Assembly: GCA_030737835.1 (NCBI GenBank)
Contig: CM060854.1
Location: 8,070,860 to 8,134,859, forward strand
Reading direction: 5' to 3'
Length of the DNA stretch: 64,000 bases
Source of the DNA: Acorus gramineus
Taxonomy: Eukaryota; Streptophyta; Magnoliopsida; Acorales; Acoraceae
How positions within the stretch are numbered: position 1 is the stretch's first letter; each line of letters starts with the position of its first letter. The position numbers and the translations under genes are program-made. The notes below the pieces were generated by a model. That model saw nothing but the letters and a program-made list of their open reading frames with translations. It had not been told where the DNA came from and searched no databases. This document shows, in pieces, positions 33,987 through 46,100 of the stretch.

Positions 33987-36480
33987 CTTTCAACAATCAG
34001 AAAAGATACTGTGTCATATGAAACAAATGATACTTCACTAAAATTTCCCACAAGGCATTGTATGATAAAATGTCTTTCATAGAAGTTGCAAATCAAACAA
34101 GATAATGGCAAGATAATGAATGCCATAATCTGATTACAAAGAAATGCAAGGACTACTTCAGAACAGTCCATAAAATATTGGAGGAACTATTTCTTCTCTT
34201 TACTACAACAACTATAACTTGTTAGCCGGTGTTTTGTAGTTTTAGGGTGTTGGTAGATATCTCTTCTATTGGATCCTATAACAAGAGGAGGCTTTGTGAC
34301 ATGTTTCTTTTGCTATTTTGTTTTATTATATTTGGGAATTCTCTTCTCTCTAATAAAATTGAGTTAGGATTCCTACCATTTTATATATATATATATATAT
34401 ATATAACTTTGAATTTCTACATATCAGATTTGAACGTTGAACAGAGAAAATGATATAAACCACAAATGAAACATGACAAACTATAAGCAACCAATAAGAT
34501 AATCAAGCAGTCAAACTGTAAACATCTCTTAGAAAAAATATAACCAATGAAACATAATGTATAATTCAGAATTACAAGAGATTTAATTTTACATCTTGTT
34601 AAAATTAATGTAGGATAATATTATCTTGGTAGATAAAACTACTACAAATCCTACTTAGGAGAGAGAAATGTGTCTAATGAGTGTATTTAAAAACTGAGAC
34701 GGCCTTTTCTTCTACAAACATTATTGTCCCACTTTGGAGTGCTTATGAAATAAAATAGAAGTTCGTCGCATCACCAAAAATGCTATAAAACTATGGTGGT
34801 CAAAGTCAAATTCAACAGAGAAATAAAACTAAATCCCCAGGTCAGCTAAACCTATGTAAATGGTTAAATTTTCAATAACAAAAAATTATTTTGGATTAAA
34901 AATGCAATTTCTCTACCATTTACGAGGGAGAATAAGAGTATACAAACATAACATGGGATAAAATACTCTGCATGCCCCCGGAATTAGTTACACAATAATG
35001 TAATTGAAGAATTCATGTATGAAAGTCTAAAACCTCTGTAGATTTTTTGGTGATGAAACCGAACATTAGTTGGAAAAATCATTGATACAACATTGATACA
35101 AACACCCACAAACCCTATGCATCAAATAAGCCTGGGAAGATTTGAACCGGGAACTATGGGGAGAAAAAATCCATGGTCTCTAGCTAAAAAATTAACCCCA
35201 TGTCAGTAATGTTTCAGCATATTGTTACAAGGTAAAATGGCAGTTTAAGAGGGTAAATTTTAAGTGATCCCACTGAAATTCATTACAAACTTTTCTCAAA
35301 CTCAATCTACAAGGACACATCATTCACTCACCTATCCAACAACAGCCACTTGCTTCTCATACAATTGTTTCCAAGCCATAGAAATCGTGTTGCATCAACA
35401 TAGGCATGAAGCATTGAAATCATATGGCACATGATTTAATTTGGAACCGAAAAAAAAAAAACACCAAAAAGAACTTTACATCATCTCCTCGATATCTCCC
35501 CTGACCCTCCTTGAAATTAACCAGTACTTCACCAAAATTCTAGTTTTCAGTTCAAACTCAATAAGACCAGAATAATTTTCTTGCTATCCCTTATGCGTTA
35601 CTTTTCTCGGTCATTGTCAACAAGATACTCTATCATTACTGAAAAATCTCTTCGTAGGTTTGTGGAATTACCAAGATATATTCCATGATTAGTTCTCTAA
35701 TTTATACCACACCTTTTTCTAATTACTCTGCATGCATATTCTTCAACCCAATCAATTCCAAATCCATGCAACCCTCTCCTTCTCATATGAGGTCAATTCA
35801 TGAGAAGTCATCCATCAATCAACAATTCAACATTCAAAAACCAAATTGTTGCCTCATTTAAAAATCAGAAAAAAAGGGAATAAGAGAAACCACATCAAAT
35901 CAAAAATATTTTACACAAAAGGGAGACATCCACTACTAATCTGAGACTTTACTGAATTGTCACTACAATGAAAGACTAAATTGCATACACACCACCTGAA
36001 AAGCAAATATGTTCCCAAACAGATCCAATCATACAAAAGCAAATAAATGCATATGTGAAACAATCATAACAACAAAAAAAAAAGAGAAAAGAAACTGAAA
36101 CAATCAAAACCCAACAAACCCATTATCCATAGATCAACAAAACAAACTCTCTTTCAGGATGAGGTGAAACAGTGAAAAACCAAACAAACCCATTGACATA
36201 AAGACCCAATCTTGCAATACCCATTCATCCAAGCAAGTTCAAACTCAAAATAACACAACCAAAGCAATGAATTTCATCAAATTGAATGATTCATAACATT
36301 CTTCTCTAACGTGATAGAAACAACTGAACAACAACAATCCACAGAATCCATACCTCGAAATCAATCTACAAACCCAAAGAGACGAATCCAAATGAATATC
36401 AAAAGAAGAAAAAATCACTCACCTTAAAATCACAGTATTTCCCAAATTTGAAGAGATACTTATCCTGGAATATAACAGTA
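33987..36480 (-). other. Probable 5' leader intron and leader exon of GPRP copy 1
   Basis: Non-coding. A donor-like TTTTAAG/GTGAGT (complement around 36421) matches the leader donor of copy 2. An acceptor-like TTGAAAG lies directly before the ATG. A retroposon-like stretch with a minus-strand B-box-like motif (gatttgaaccggg, about 35140-35152) is absent from the matching part of copy 2. An (AT)n tract lies at 34384-34404. Confidence 0.5.
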
Positions 36481-36882
36481 AGTATCACACTTAATTAATC
36501 TCCACTAAACGAGAGATTAACTATATACACCCCTCATAGTCCACAATGACGGTTTGAATTCAATTAAACAAATGATATTTAAAGGTCGGTTAGAAGATTT
36601 AATTGGTTGAAATAGCGGCTGACTATACTTCCTATTCAAGCATGCATGAGGCGGTGAAGGTTGTGCTTATCTATGGGTAAATGCTAAAGCTACCCCTGGT
36701 GGAAACAATAATACCAGGGAAGGCTGGATACAATTTTCTAACAATCTGTCTCTCATACTTCACTGGTATATGGGATTAGTCTCTTTCATCTCTATTTCAA
36801 AGAATAAATACACACAATAACATATACGAGGGGTGAGACATATAGGAATTCACATATATTATAAAGGTAGGTAACGCACTAA

Positions 36883-37106
36883 TGCGTTTGGTTGCGCGAT
36901 TGCGTTGCGATTGCGATTGCAGGAAGCTGCGTTTACAATCGTGCAACCAAACAGTTTTACTATAGCAGCTTCCTGCACACAGATTTCAGGCAAATAGTAT
37001 CCAAAAGCTGCGATTTCAGAAAGCTGAGAAAGTGAGCTTCCTGCAGAATCAGTTTGCAATCGCAGATTCCTGCATAATCAATTTTGCAATCGCGCAACCA
37101 AACGCA
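36883..37106. mobile_element. MITE, family D copy 2
   Basis: Perfect 21-bp inverted ends (36883-36903 and 37086-37106; left end starts tgcgtttggttgcgcgattg). The 224-bp unit has the same internal aggaagctgc and cagcttcctg motifs as 32437-32666. It lies between the two GPRP duplication units. Confidence 0.85.
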
Positions 37107-37333
37107 AGTCTCTATCTGACTAGCGCGGAACTTCCCATCCTCAATTAGCCTACCCTAGACCCGCATGACACACACCAAAGTAAGATTGCTTTAGTCCAAT
37201 TAGAGCACTATAATTAAGTGGAATATTCACTACCATCCACCTTATTGAGTGGTCAACCTAGATGTGAATTAAATTCTGGTTCGTGATCAATGCTTCCGTG
37301 GTGGTATGTGCTTATACTGCTCTATTCCAATAG

Positions 37334-37345
37334 TGGTATCAGAGC
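37334..37345 (+). mobile_element. Isolated iMet primer-binding site (LTR remnant)
   Basis: TGGTATCAGAGC follows ttccaatag, as at the 3' edge of an LTR. About 225 bp of non-repetitive sequence to its left could be LTR. It lies only 26 bp left of the start of duplication copy 2. Confidence 0.45.
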
Positions 37346-38033
37346 ACTGTTGGGAATAGGCAGTGGGTTTTTTAAACAAAATTAAGAGGTATGGAATAAC
37401 CTAACAACGGTTAAAGATAGGTTAAAGATCTTATTACATAAAGATATATTAGTCTTTTGAGTTTTTAAAATTGTAAAATGAAATTTTTTTAGTATAATTT
37501 TAAAAAATGACTGATTATAGTATTTTTAACTTTTAAAAGAAATTTTTTTTTTTACCATTTTTCCTTTTATAAATGAGCCTATACAACACATTGAACTGAA
37601 AACTCGGCTAAACCTATCATTTTCCTTTGTGATATCCAATCAAAGCCTTTAAAAGGATGATTCAAGGGAGATGACTTGATGTCCAATTTAAAACCTATTA
37701 ATTATGAGATTCCTAGTATTACTAGCGTGTTTGGCCTAGCATTTGGGGCGTGATTGTGTCAGATGTGGTGGAACTCTATTTCCAATCCAAACAAGAAAAT
37801 AGCATTCACGTTACCGGCGATATCCCCAAACGCTAAGCCAAAGATATCCCCAAACGCTAAGCCAAACGGACCCTGAATTTAGAAAAGTTGTTTTCTGTTG
37901 ATTTACAACAAAACTAGCGATATCTCACCGAGTTTATTAAATTCAATTCATTTTGGTTCACACAGTCTATTTTAAAATAACATATACAAAGGTTATGCAT
38001 AAAACGATTGGATTAAAAGAAAGAGAAGGCTCC

Positions 38034-38439
38034 GGGAAAAATTCATATAACCCCCTGTAATCTCAATATATCCATATAACCCCCTGCAAACACACCATAG
38101 ATGCAAATATATGGTTAACAAAGATGTATTCTTTTAACCCTCTGAAAGCAGCCAATACTTCCAAAAAGAACATTAAAAGAGTGTAAAATTAAAAATATGA
38201 GAGTTTTTTTTTTTGAAGTATTGACCGTTTTTCGGAGGCTAAAAGAATACATATTTCTTAATCATAGTTTACATAACACAATATGTTCGAAATATTCCAA
38301 TTTTGTTAAAAAAAAATTAACTGTAGAGGGTTATTTATATTTATGATGTGTTTACAGGAGGTTATATGGAGATTTTTGAGATTATAGGGGGTTATATGGA
38401 TATCATGAAAATTACAGGAGGGTTATATGGATTTTTCCC
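38034..38439. mobile_element. Inverted-repeat element, family B copy 2 (in duplication copy 2 only)
   Basis: Begins gggaaaaattcatataaccc and ends gggttatatggatttttccc; the arms carry repeated tatccatataacccc motifs. The 406-bp unit is absent from the paralogous site near 33001, where flanking homology is continuous. Same family as 15679-16183. Confidence 0.85.
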
Positions 38440-38818
38440 AGCTTATTATAATACCTCTGAAATAAACTTTTCAAATTTATAACCTGTCATCTTGTAGTGA
38501 ACGTAAATCCTAATTAACCTAGTTATATCAGTAAACAACAATAACAACAACTTTGAAAAATAACACTACCACCACCAACGCGAAAATAACACGAATTTTA
38601 CCCAGGCATCATGAGAAAGGTATCTCTTATTCAAAAGCTGTACAAAGCACCAGCACTAGCAGTAACAACAGTTATAGGAGAAAATGATAAAACCAACACC
38701 AAATCATCACTTAGCATATGCTCTACAGAAAGTAAAAAGCCTGAGTATCTCCAATCTCAAGCAGGAAAACAAGCACAATATTAGCACAAGAGTCGAATCT
38801 GATTTAGCATCACATCAA

Positions 38819-39612
38819 TCATTTCCACCTTTTCATGAACTTTCCCCCATGCTTCCCGAACATCCCGTGCTTTCCAAACTTCCCATGCTTGAACTTTCCA
38901 TGTCCATGGTGCTTGAATTTTCCGTAGTGCTTGCCACCATGACCATAAAAAGCCCCGTGTCCCATACCATGTCCCATATGACCATGAGAAAGATGGTGCA
39001 TCCCATAAGCTGCTGCAGCTGCAGCTGCGCCACCAGCTAGCATAGTCCCCATGCCACCATGCCCTGAAAAACAATGAAGTTTTTGCATTCAATAAGGGAA
39101 TCATGATCATTTCTATATATATATATATATTGGGTAAGTAGGTGTTCCATTTTATTTTCTGATTAAATCTTATCCTGTCAATAGGAATAAAGAAATATAA
39201 ATCTAGAACCCCTCAATGAAGAAGGGGTACCTCTACCAACCTCACAAGTAATGATTTGTTTAGCATTTCCATATTCAATCGCACATTTAGGGCCAAACAT
39301 ACCATGATGAGAACCAGAGGGACCATGCCCTGATGGAGGGTATCCATGTGGGGGATAGCCTTGCGGAGGATAACCTTGCGGAGGGTAGCCTTGTGGGGGA
39401 TAGCCTTGCGGGGGATAACCTTGTGGGGGATAGCCTTGTGGAGGATAGCCTTGCGGAGGGTATGGTGGATACCCTTGTTGGGGGTACCCTTGAGGAGGAT
39501 ACCCATATCCAGAGTGGTGGCCTGGTGGATATCCAGACATCCCATGGGCAAGGTTCGAGAATAAACCCTTGTCACTGGACTCATGGTCATACTTGTCCTT
39601 CCCACCTCCCAT
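38819..39612 (-). CDS. Glycine/proline-rich protein, GPRP family (intact copy)
   Basis: Two coding exons, complement(join(38819..39063, 39303..39612)), give 555 nt and 184 residues. The N-terminus MGGGKDKYDHESSDKGLFSN is the conserved GPRP start. It is followed by about nine GYPPQ-type repeats, then PSGHGPSGSHHG. An alanine-rich hydrophobic stretch (MLAGGAAAAAAAYGMHH) and a His/Gly/Lys tail (GKFKHGKFGKHG, ending FMKRWK) complete the family layout. Such proteins are small, widely expressed in plants and linked to stress and growth; no biochemical activity is established. A leader donor AAAG/GTGAGC (about 41586) and an AG directly before the ATG suggest a 2-kb 5'-UTR intron, often an enhancer of expression. 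No frame damage was seen, unlike its neighbour at 33387. Confidence 0.93.
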
Positions 39613-39973
39613 CTTTCAACAATCAGAAGAGATACTGTCATATGAAACAGATGATACTTCAGTAACATTTCCCACAAGGCATTGTATGATAAAATGTCTT
39701 TCTTTAATAGAAGTTGCAAATCGAACTAAGATAATGAATGCCATAATATGATTACAAAGAAATGCAAGGGCTACTTCAGAACAATCCATAAAATATTGTC
39801 AGAGCAATTTCTTTTCTTTTACTATAATAATAATAATAATAATAACCATGACTTTTTAGCGGGTATTTTGTGGTTTTAGGGTGTTGGTATAACTTGAATT
39901 TGAATTTCTACATATCATTTCTGAATATTGAACAGAGAAAATGATACAAATCAGAAATGAAACATGATGCAAA

Positions 39974-40062
39974 CCAAGCTTTGGTTAGCTGGTTAGCACT
40001 CCCCATCCAATAAGGAGGGGTCAAAACCCGGGGGGCACCTATTTTCAATAAATAAATGAATG
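39974..40062 (+). mobile_element. SINE-like insertion in the GPRP leader intron (duplication copy 2 only)
   Basis: The box A-like TGGTTAGCTGG (39982-39992) and box B-like GGTCAAAACCC (about 40019-40029) are degenerate. They are followed by an (AATAA/TGAA) tail. Imperfect direct repeats flank it: aatgaaacatgatgcaaa (39956) and aatgaaacgtggcaaaa (40063). The paralogue near 34465 reads aatgaaacatgacaaac without the insert, which serves as an empty site. Confidence 0.7.
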
Positions 40063-41640
40063 AATGAAACGTGGCAAAATATAAGCAACTAATAAGATAG
40101 CAGTCAAACTGTGAACACAATCTCTTTGAAAAAAATATGATCAGTGAAGCATAATGTATAATTCAGAATTCCATGAGATTTAAATTTACATGTTCTTGTT
40201 GAACTGAATGTAGGACAACATTATCTTGGTAGATAGAACTAATACAAATCCTACTTAGGAGAGAGAAATGTGTCAAACGAGTGTATATAAAAACTTTCAG
40301 ACAGCCTTTTCTTCTACAACATAAATTGTCTACTTTAGAGTGCTTATGACATAAATTTAAGTTTGTCGCATCACCAAAAATGCTACAAAACTTTGGTGGT
40401 CAAAGTCAAATTCAACAAAGAAATAAAAAACAACTAAATCCCCAGGTTAGCTAAACCTATGTAAATGGTTAAACTTTTTATAACAAAGAATTATTTTGGA
40501 TTAAAAATGAAATTTCTCTACCATGTACGAGGGAGAGTAAGAGTAAACAAACATAACATGGAATAAAATACGCAGCATGCCCCCGGAATTAGTTACACAA
40601 TCATGTAACTGAAGGATTCATGTATGAGAGTCTAAAATCTATCTGTAGATTTTTTTTCAATCATGGTTACCAAGATATATTATTAGTTATCTAATTTATA
40701 CCACACCTTATTCCAATTACTCTGCAAGCATATTCTTCAACCCAATCGATTCCAAAATCCATGCAACCATCTCCTTTTCATATGAGGTCAATTCATGAGA
40801 AGTAATCCATCAATCAACAATTCATCATTCAAAAACCAAAAATGTTACCTTTTTTTTACATAAGAAAAACCCACATAATCAAAGACGAGATATCATAGAA
40901 AGGAACATCCACAAAGGGCATAATATAAACCACATCAAAAATATTTTACACAAAAGGGAGACATCCACTACTGCTCTGCAACTTTACAGAATTGTCACTC
41001 TTATCATGAATGCACGATCATAAAGTGTTTAAACACGTATTCACTACAAAATAATGCTCTATGTTTAAAGACCAGATTCGCAGTTCAAACCATACACAGA
41101 GGGCAGTGATGTTCAATTAAACAATGAAAGACTAAATTGCATACACTCCATCTGAAAAACAAATATGTTCCCAAACAGATCCAATCATACAAAAGCAGAT
41201 TCATGCATATGTGAAACAATCATAACAAAAAAAAAGAAAAAAAAAAGAGAAAAGAAATCGAAACAATCAAAACCCAACATACCCAGTATCCATAGATCAA
41301 CAAAACAAACCCTCTTTCAGGAAAAGGTGAAACAGTGAAAAACCAAACAAGCCCATTGACATAAAGACCCAACCTTGCAAAACCCATTCATCCTAACAAG
41401 TTCAAACTCAATAAAACACAACCAAAACAATGAATTTCAACAAATTGAATGATCTATAACATTCTTCTCTAACGTGATAGAAACAACTGAACAAGAACAA
41501 TCCACAGAATCCATACCTCGAAATCAATCTACAAACCCAAAGAGACGAATCCAACCGGATATCAAAAGAAGAAAAAATCGCTCACCTTTAAAATCACGGT
41601 ATTTCCCAAATTTCAAGAGGTTCTTATCCCGGAACAACAG

Positions 41641-43112
41641 CCCGAAATTAATGAGATTGGTTGCGCGTTCGGTAAAGCGTAATAGCGACGCAACAGTTAG
41701 CCTTCGCTGCGAAGGATCCGCTACCAAGTTGGGTTACATCCGACAATGAGAATAACAAAAAAAAAGTTATTTGTTTTAACAGAATAAACCCTGATAGTTA
41801 TGTCTGGATAAGCTAGAATAAGGCCTGATAACTATTTAAGGAAATGTTAGAATTACTTATCATGTCTTATCTATGCCAATTGATAAAAATATTATTCTCT
41901 GTTATTTTAAAAAATTTGTCTCACCTAACAGTCTCACACAGATTTCAAAAACTGTCACATCTATCAAATCAATCATACATTTCTCACACTATACCCACGG
42001 GTATAGTTATCATTTAAAAAGTCATAAACTCTTATTCATCCCTTATCAAACCATTTATCATCACTTTATCCAAGATGAACCAAACAATAAAAAAAATCAT
42101 TTTTTCGTTTTTCAATGAGAATAACAAAAAATACAATCAAACAAAAAATTGTTTATTCAATCTGAATTGTTATCTATCATAGATTCATAGTATAGCCATC
42201 AAGAGTGAATAACTCAATGTCACACGGGGTGGGTTGAGAATTTTTATTTTTAAATCCAATATATTTTTTTAATTGCAAGATTAGTCCTTGACTAGTGTCA
42301 CTCTCACATGCTTAATCAGTATCATATACTAAAATATAAAAAAAAAATTAAAAATAAAATATGTGTATTAGAATTGAAGAATTGTATCTTTGGAAAAACG
42401 ATCTTGAGCAATGTCCCTCGGATTGGGTCATGGTTAAGGTGAGCCTTAGAATTAAATATTTGAAATTTAAGATTCCTAGTTACAATACTGATCAGTATGA
42501 CAGGTTAATTTGTTAAAAAACAGATAATGGTCCATACGCAAACAATTTGGTTCTATACACTGATAAATAATTCACATTAGGATGTGAAATCAGCAGTTCT
42601 TTTTTGTTTTTGTTATTAAAAGAAAAATGTTCTGTTTTACATGAATTTTGCACTGGGGTAATGGGTTGTTTTGGTACATCCAGAATAGAACAGGTCCTCT
42701 TTCAGGCATATCAAGAAAATAAAAGCCCACATTAGCTGTTATCAGGTATTGAAATGGAGCTCTGGGCAAACAAGCATTCAGACTGCTGTTTCACTCTTGG
42801 AAAATAATGTTGTGCAGCCCCATCCACAGTCCACATTTTATTTTTTATTTTTTTTACACTCTTCCATTTAAGTGCATACAATTATATGAAATAAAATATA
42901 TACTGAGACACAACCACACACTATGATAGTGCAGCGCAGACTAGGCTGCACCTTAGATTGGCGCTCTTCATTCTTTGATTGGTTCACTTTACTTCACATG
43001 GTGGTGATGGATTTTGTTTCACCTTAGAGACTGGACTGAGAGGGTTGATATCAATTCAGTGAAGCAGCAACAGCATGGTTGTCGCGTGCGCCCCTGACAT
43101 GATCTCTCTTTA
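41641..43112. other. Intergenic between the GPRP and SET-domain genes
   Basis: Holds dispersed repeat C copy 2 (41775-42209). The rest is AT-rich without a recognised gene. Around 42820-42950 there is a stretch similar in wording to 5080-5220 and 16860-17060 (tatatactgagaca-like, atgatagtgcag-like), probably another low-copy repeat. Confidence 0.5.
41775..42209 (-). repeat. Dispersed repeat C, copy 2
   Basis: Reverse-complement counterpart of 23119-23512. Starts gttttaacagaataaaccct and ends gccatcaagagtgaat. Small open frames inside both copies derive from the repeat. Confidence 0.7.
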
Positions 43113-46100
43113 TTATGACCCGCCATCTACATCTGTTGCCTTGGAATTGGATAATCTTGCACTGTAATTCACCAGCCAGGCAAGGGCTGATTTCAGAACT
43201 CGGAGTTCACCTGCAAGAAGATCTTCAGTCATTCGTCTGCGGAGATCATGGGGACCACCGTTTGCACAGCTGAATGAATTTAGAGACTGTAGCATGAAGA
43301 AAATTTAATAATCAGCAATGTTTCACTGCAACAAAAGAGAAAAGATAAAAAAAGAAGCTTTCCATGAATGCCTCGAGCATTCGATGGAGTACATGAAATT
43401 TTGCGATTCGGTGTCTATGACAACTCGCGATTCGGTGTCTATGACAACTCAGTTTAAATTCATTTTGACAAGGAAAAAGGAAATATATACACCTAAAAAA
43501 GAGGCTAATGCCCATATTGGCATAACCCACTACTTTGTCATGGTCATGTCTTTGATCCCTATACCAATTTAAACCAAAACTAAGATTATTTATGTCAACT
43601 GCCATAAAATTTATGATATTACTTAGAAAAAATTTACATTCAATTTGATTACGACATTACCACACATATTATATACTGGAAGCCTGTAGACTTTGATTTG
43701 AATACCATTAGAATAATGGTGTATGACAAGAGTTCTTGATTCACTTAAATTTGACCTGTAGACAGTTATTAGATTTTAGACAATCATGAAAAGAAAATTG
43801 TTCCATTATATCAGTTGACATTAAATTGCTTCATTATATTTACACTTACTGAGTAGGATAAATGATTACAAAAAAGAAAAACAAACAAATTGATGTGGGG
43901 TATATACATAGATTGGTATTGTTTACAAACCATTTCTTGATTTACAATAATCATATTTATGCTCCTTACATTGAATGCCAGGGAGCCTGACAGAAAATTG
44001 GGCGGTACGAAGAATAATATTATAATATCTTTTTAAGATCCCTACATTGAATGTTATCCTTTGAAATCCATACAAAATTTATCATGGCCATATTTTGCAA
44101 ATCATTCTCCTGGGTAGATGAAAAATAGTATTCATTCCCTGATCTCCCTGCTCATGAAGGCAATAATTTACAGAGGAATATGTTGTTCGGTAAATAGATA
44201 ACTTTAGGAATGCCGCCAGGAAGAAATTGCCAAAAAAATTTAGGGAGCAAAAAGATGGATTCTTGAATATCAAGGTGGCTAGAATTAATTGTTCCACAAT
44301 AAAAATAGGCTCATCAACAGCTACCCCAGATGCGGTATCACTCAAGTTTTAGTAATCATGCATGACAAGTCATAATTTTGGAAGCATTTTATTAATATTT
44401 GGTAATCAGGAGAAAGAATGTTCGACATTCTAATTTCTTATTATGAATACAGTTATTCAACCTGGAGGGACTACCATATAGTGCCATTAGATAAATATAA
44501 AGTTCATAAATCATTACCTTAATGGATACATCATGATTCTGAATCATGTGACTGATCTTTGAAATCAAAATTTGATTAGCTTTGATCTCATTTTCTATAT
44601 TCTTCAAAGGCCGTCGACCTAGTCGGCCATCATGCTCAGCAGCTTCAGCTTCCAGATCTTTTAACTCTTCAATAGGAACCATGTTAATTAAAAGGCACAT
44701 TGTTGATTATGAGTCTGCCCCATATGCTATAAGCAACAGACAATGAAGAGGGCAAGAAAAAAAAAAACCTTCAGGAGATTCAATGGATAAAACACGAGCA
44801 AATGCACGGAGTGATTGTGGTATACCCTTCCCTTTTCCTTGACAAGATCTCACTTCCCTACTTTGAACAAAAAAGTTGAGAGAACTATGAAATGAGTATT
44901 ATATAACCACTAGAGAACTCATAATTTGTATACTAGACAAACTCCCACAAAAGACAAAGCTATGCTCAAGGAACTCCAGAATCAGCATCCATATTACATC
45001 TTTACATTAGACACCCCAAGTATGTACCACCAACCTGATTGTGAATGAATTTCCAGAAGATCCAGAACCATTGATGTTTGTGAGCATTGGCATTCGATGC
45101 CTATGCAAAAGATCCAATTTCATGGTGCACATAGGATCTTCCAGAGGCACATCCACACAAATCTGAACCTGAAATTGTGCTGATGGTCACAGTTATGAGC
45201 ATGTCTTATTTAAATGTTGGAGTCATATCATGAATGATATTGTGAAACATCTTTGTATATCTAGACCCATATATGTTTGAGAAACTCAAGTTTAAAGAAA
45301 CACATGAAATACAGCAACTGCAAACATGATTGACATGATTCTTGTATCAAAAGCATAAAAAAATGTGATATGCATCAGATTCGATTTCATCAAATGTTCA
45401 GAAAGGAGAAATGCTGGAATCTTGAGTACAATGTGACTCCTTAAAACCCTCCAATTTCTTCAGTAATTGGATAAAACGACCAGAGTGTGCTCTTGAAGTT
45501 AATTCAAATATCATCCCCTAATAATAAGCTCTGTGGTTGCAAGGACTGATTCCAATAACACCGTAATGATAGTTCCATATGAAATTGCAGACTCTGTTGC
45601 AAACTCAAAACGACCTTATATGGAGTCTGGTGATGGTGAGGTATATAAATCTTCCACAAATCCACTAGACCAAATTCTTTCTCCCTGTAATGGAGAAAGA
45701 ATAGGGAGAAAGATATAGGGAGAAAGAATTTTTTGGCATCCTGTAATGGAGTGGCTCAGATATAGTTGGTTTCTCTAAAGTCATTTATAATTAGGGGGCT
45801 TGTAAGATTATCTGGAGAGTTTTAGTGTGTGAAAAAGGAGTTATAGTGCTTATTCAAGGCGTTTTGAGTATAGGAATGAGTTCCAAATTAAACTAGGAAT
45901 GTGAACCTAATTTAAAAACGTCAGACATTCAGAACATTTGATGGAGAGTGACATTTCCCTCTCCTTTTGCCAGTCTAAATTAAAATTTCAAGAAAGTCAG
46001 CAAACAGGCACAGAATGTGGAAAGTCCAAACTTTGTTGATCTGATGCCTGGACACTAATTTTAAAGGACTAATATTTTAATGCAAAGACAAATTCCTAAA

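Larger units (their letters stand above)
32090..36470 (-). repeat. Tandem segmental duplication, copy 1
   Basis: Co-linear with 37371-41640 in direct orientation: same GPRP gene, same 3' flank and same long 5' leader intron. Shared landmarks include aagaggtatg near 32110/37385, gatatccaatcaaagc near 32330/37632 and tttcccaaatttgaagag near 36440/41605. Similarity stops at about 36470/41640. Boundaries are approximate. Confidence 0.85.
37371..41640 (-). repeat. Tandem segmental duplication, copy 2
   Basis: Direct-orientation partner of 32090-36470. It differs by an inverted-repeat element (38034-38439) and a SINE-like insert (39974-40062). It lacks the MITE at 32437-32666 and about 0.6 kb corresponding to 35050-35680. 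Confidence 0.85.

Noticed and set aside
38781-39110. Alternative minus frames over GPRP exon 2 (109 and 66 codons)
   Set aside because: Shadows of the His/Gly-rich exon; only the 38819-39063 frame joins exon 1 in phase and matches the family.
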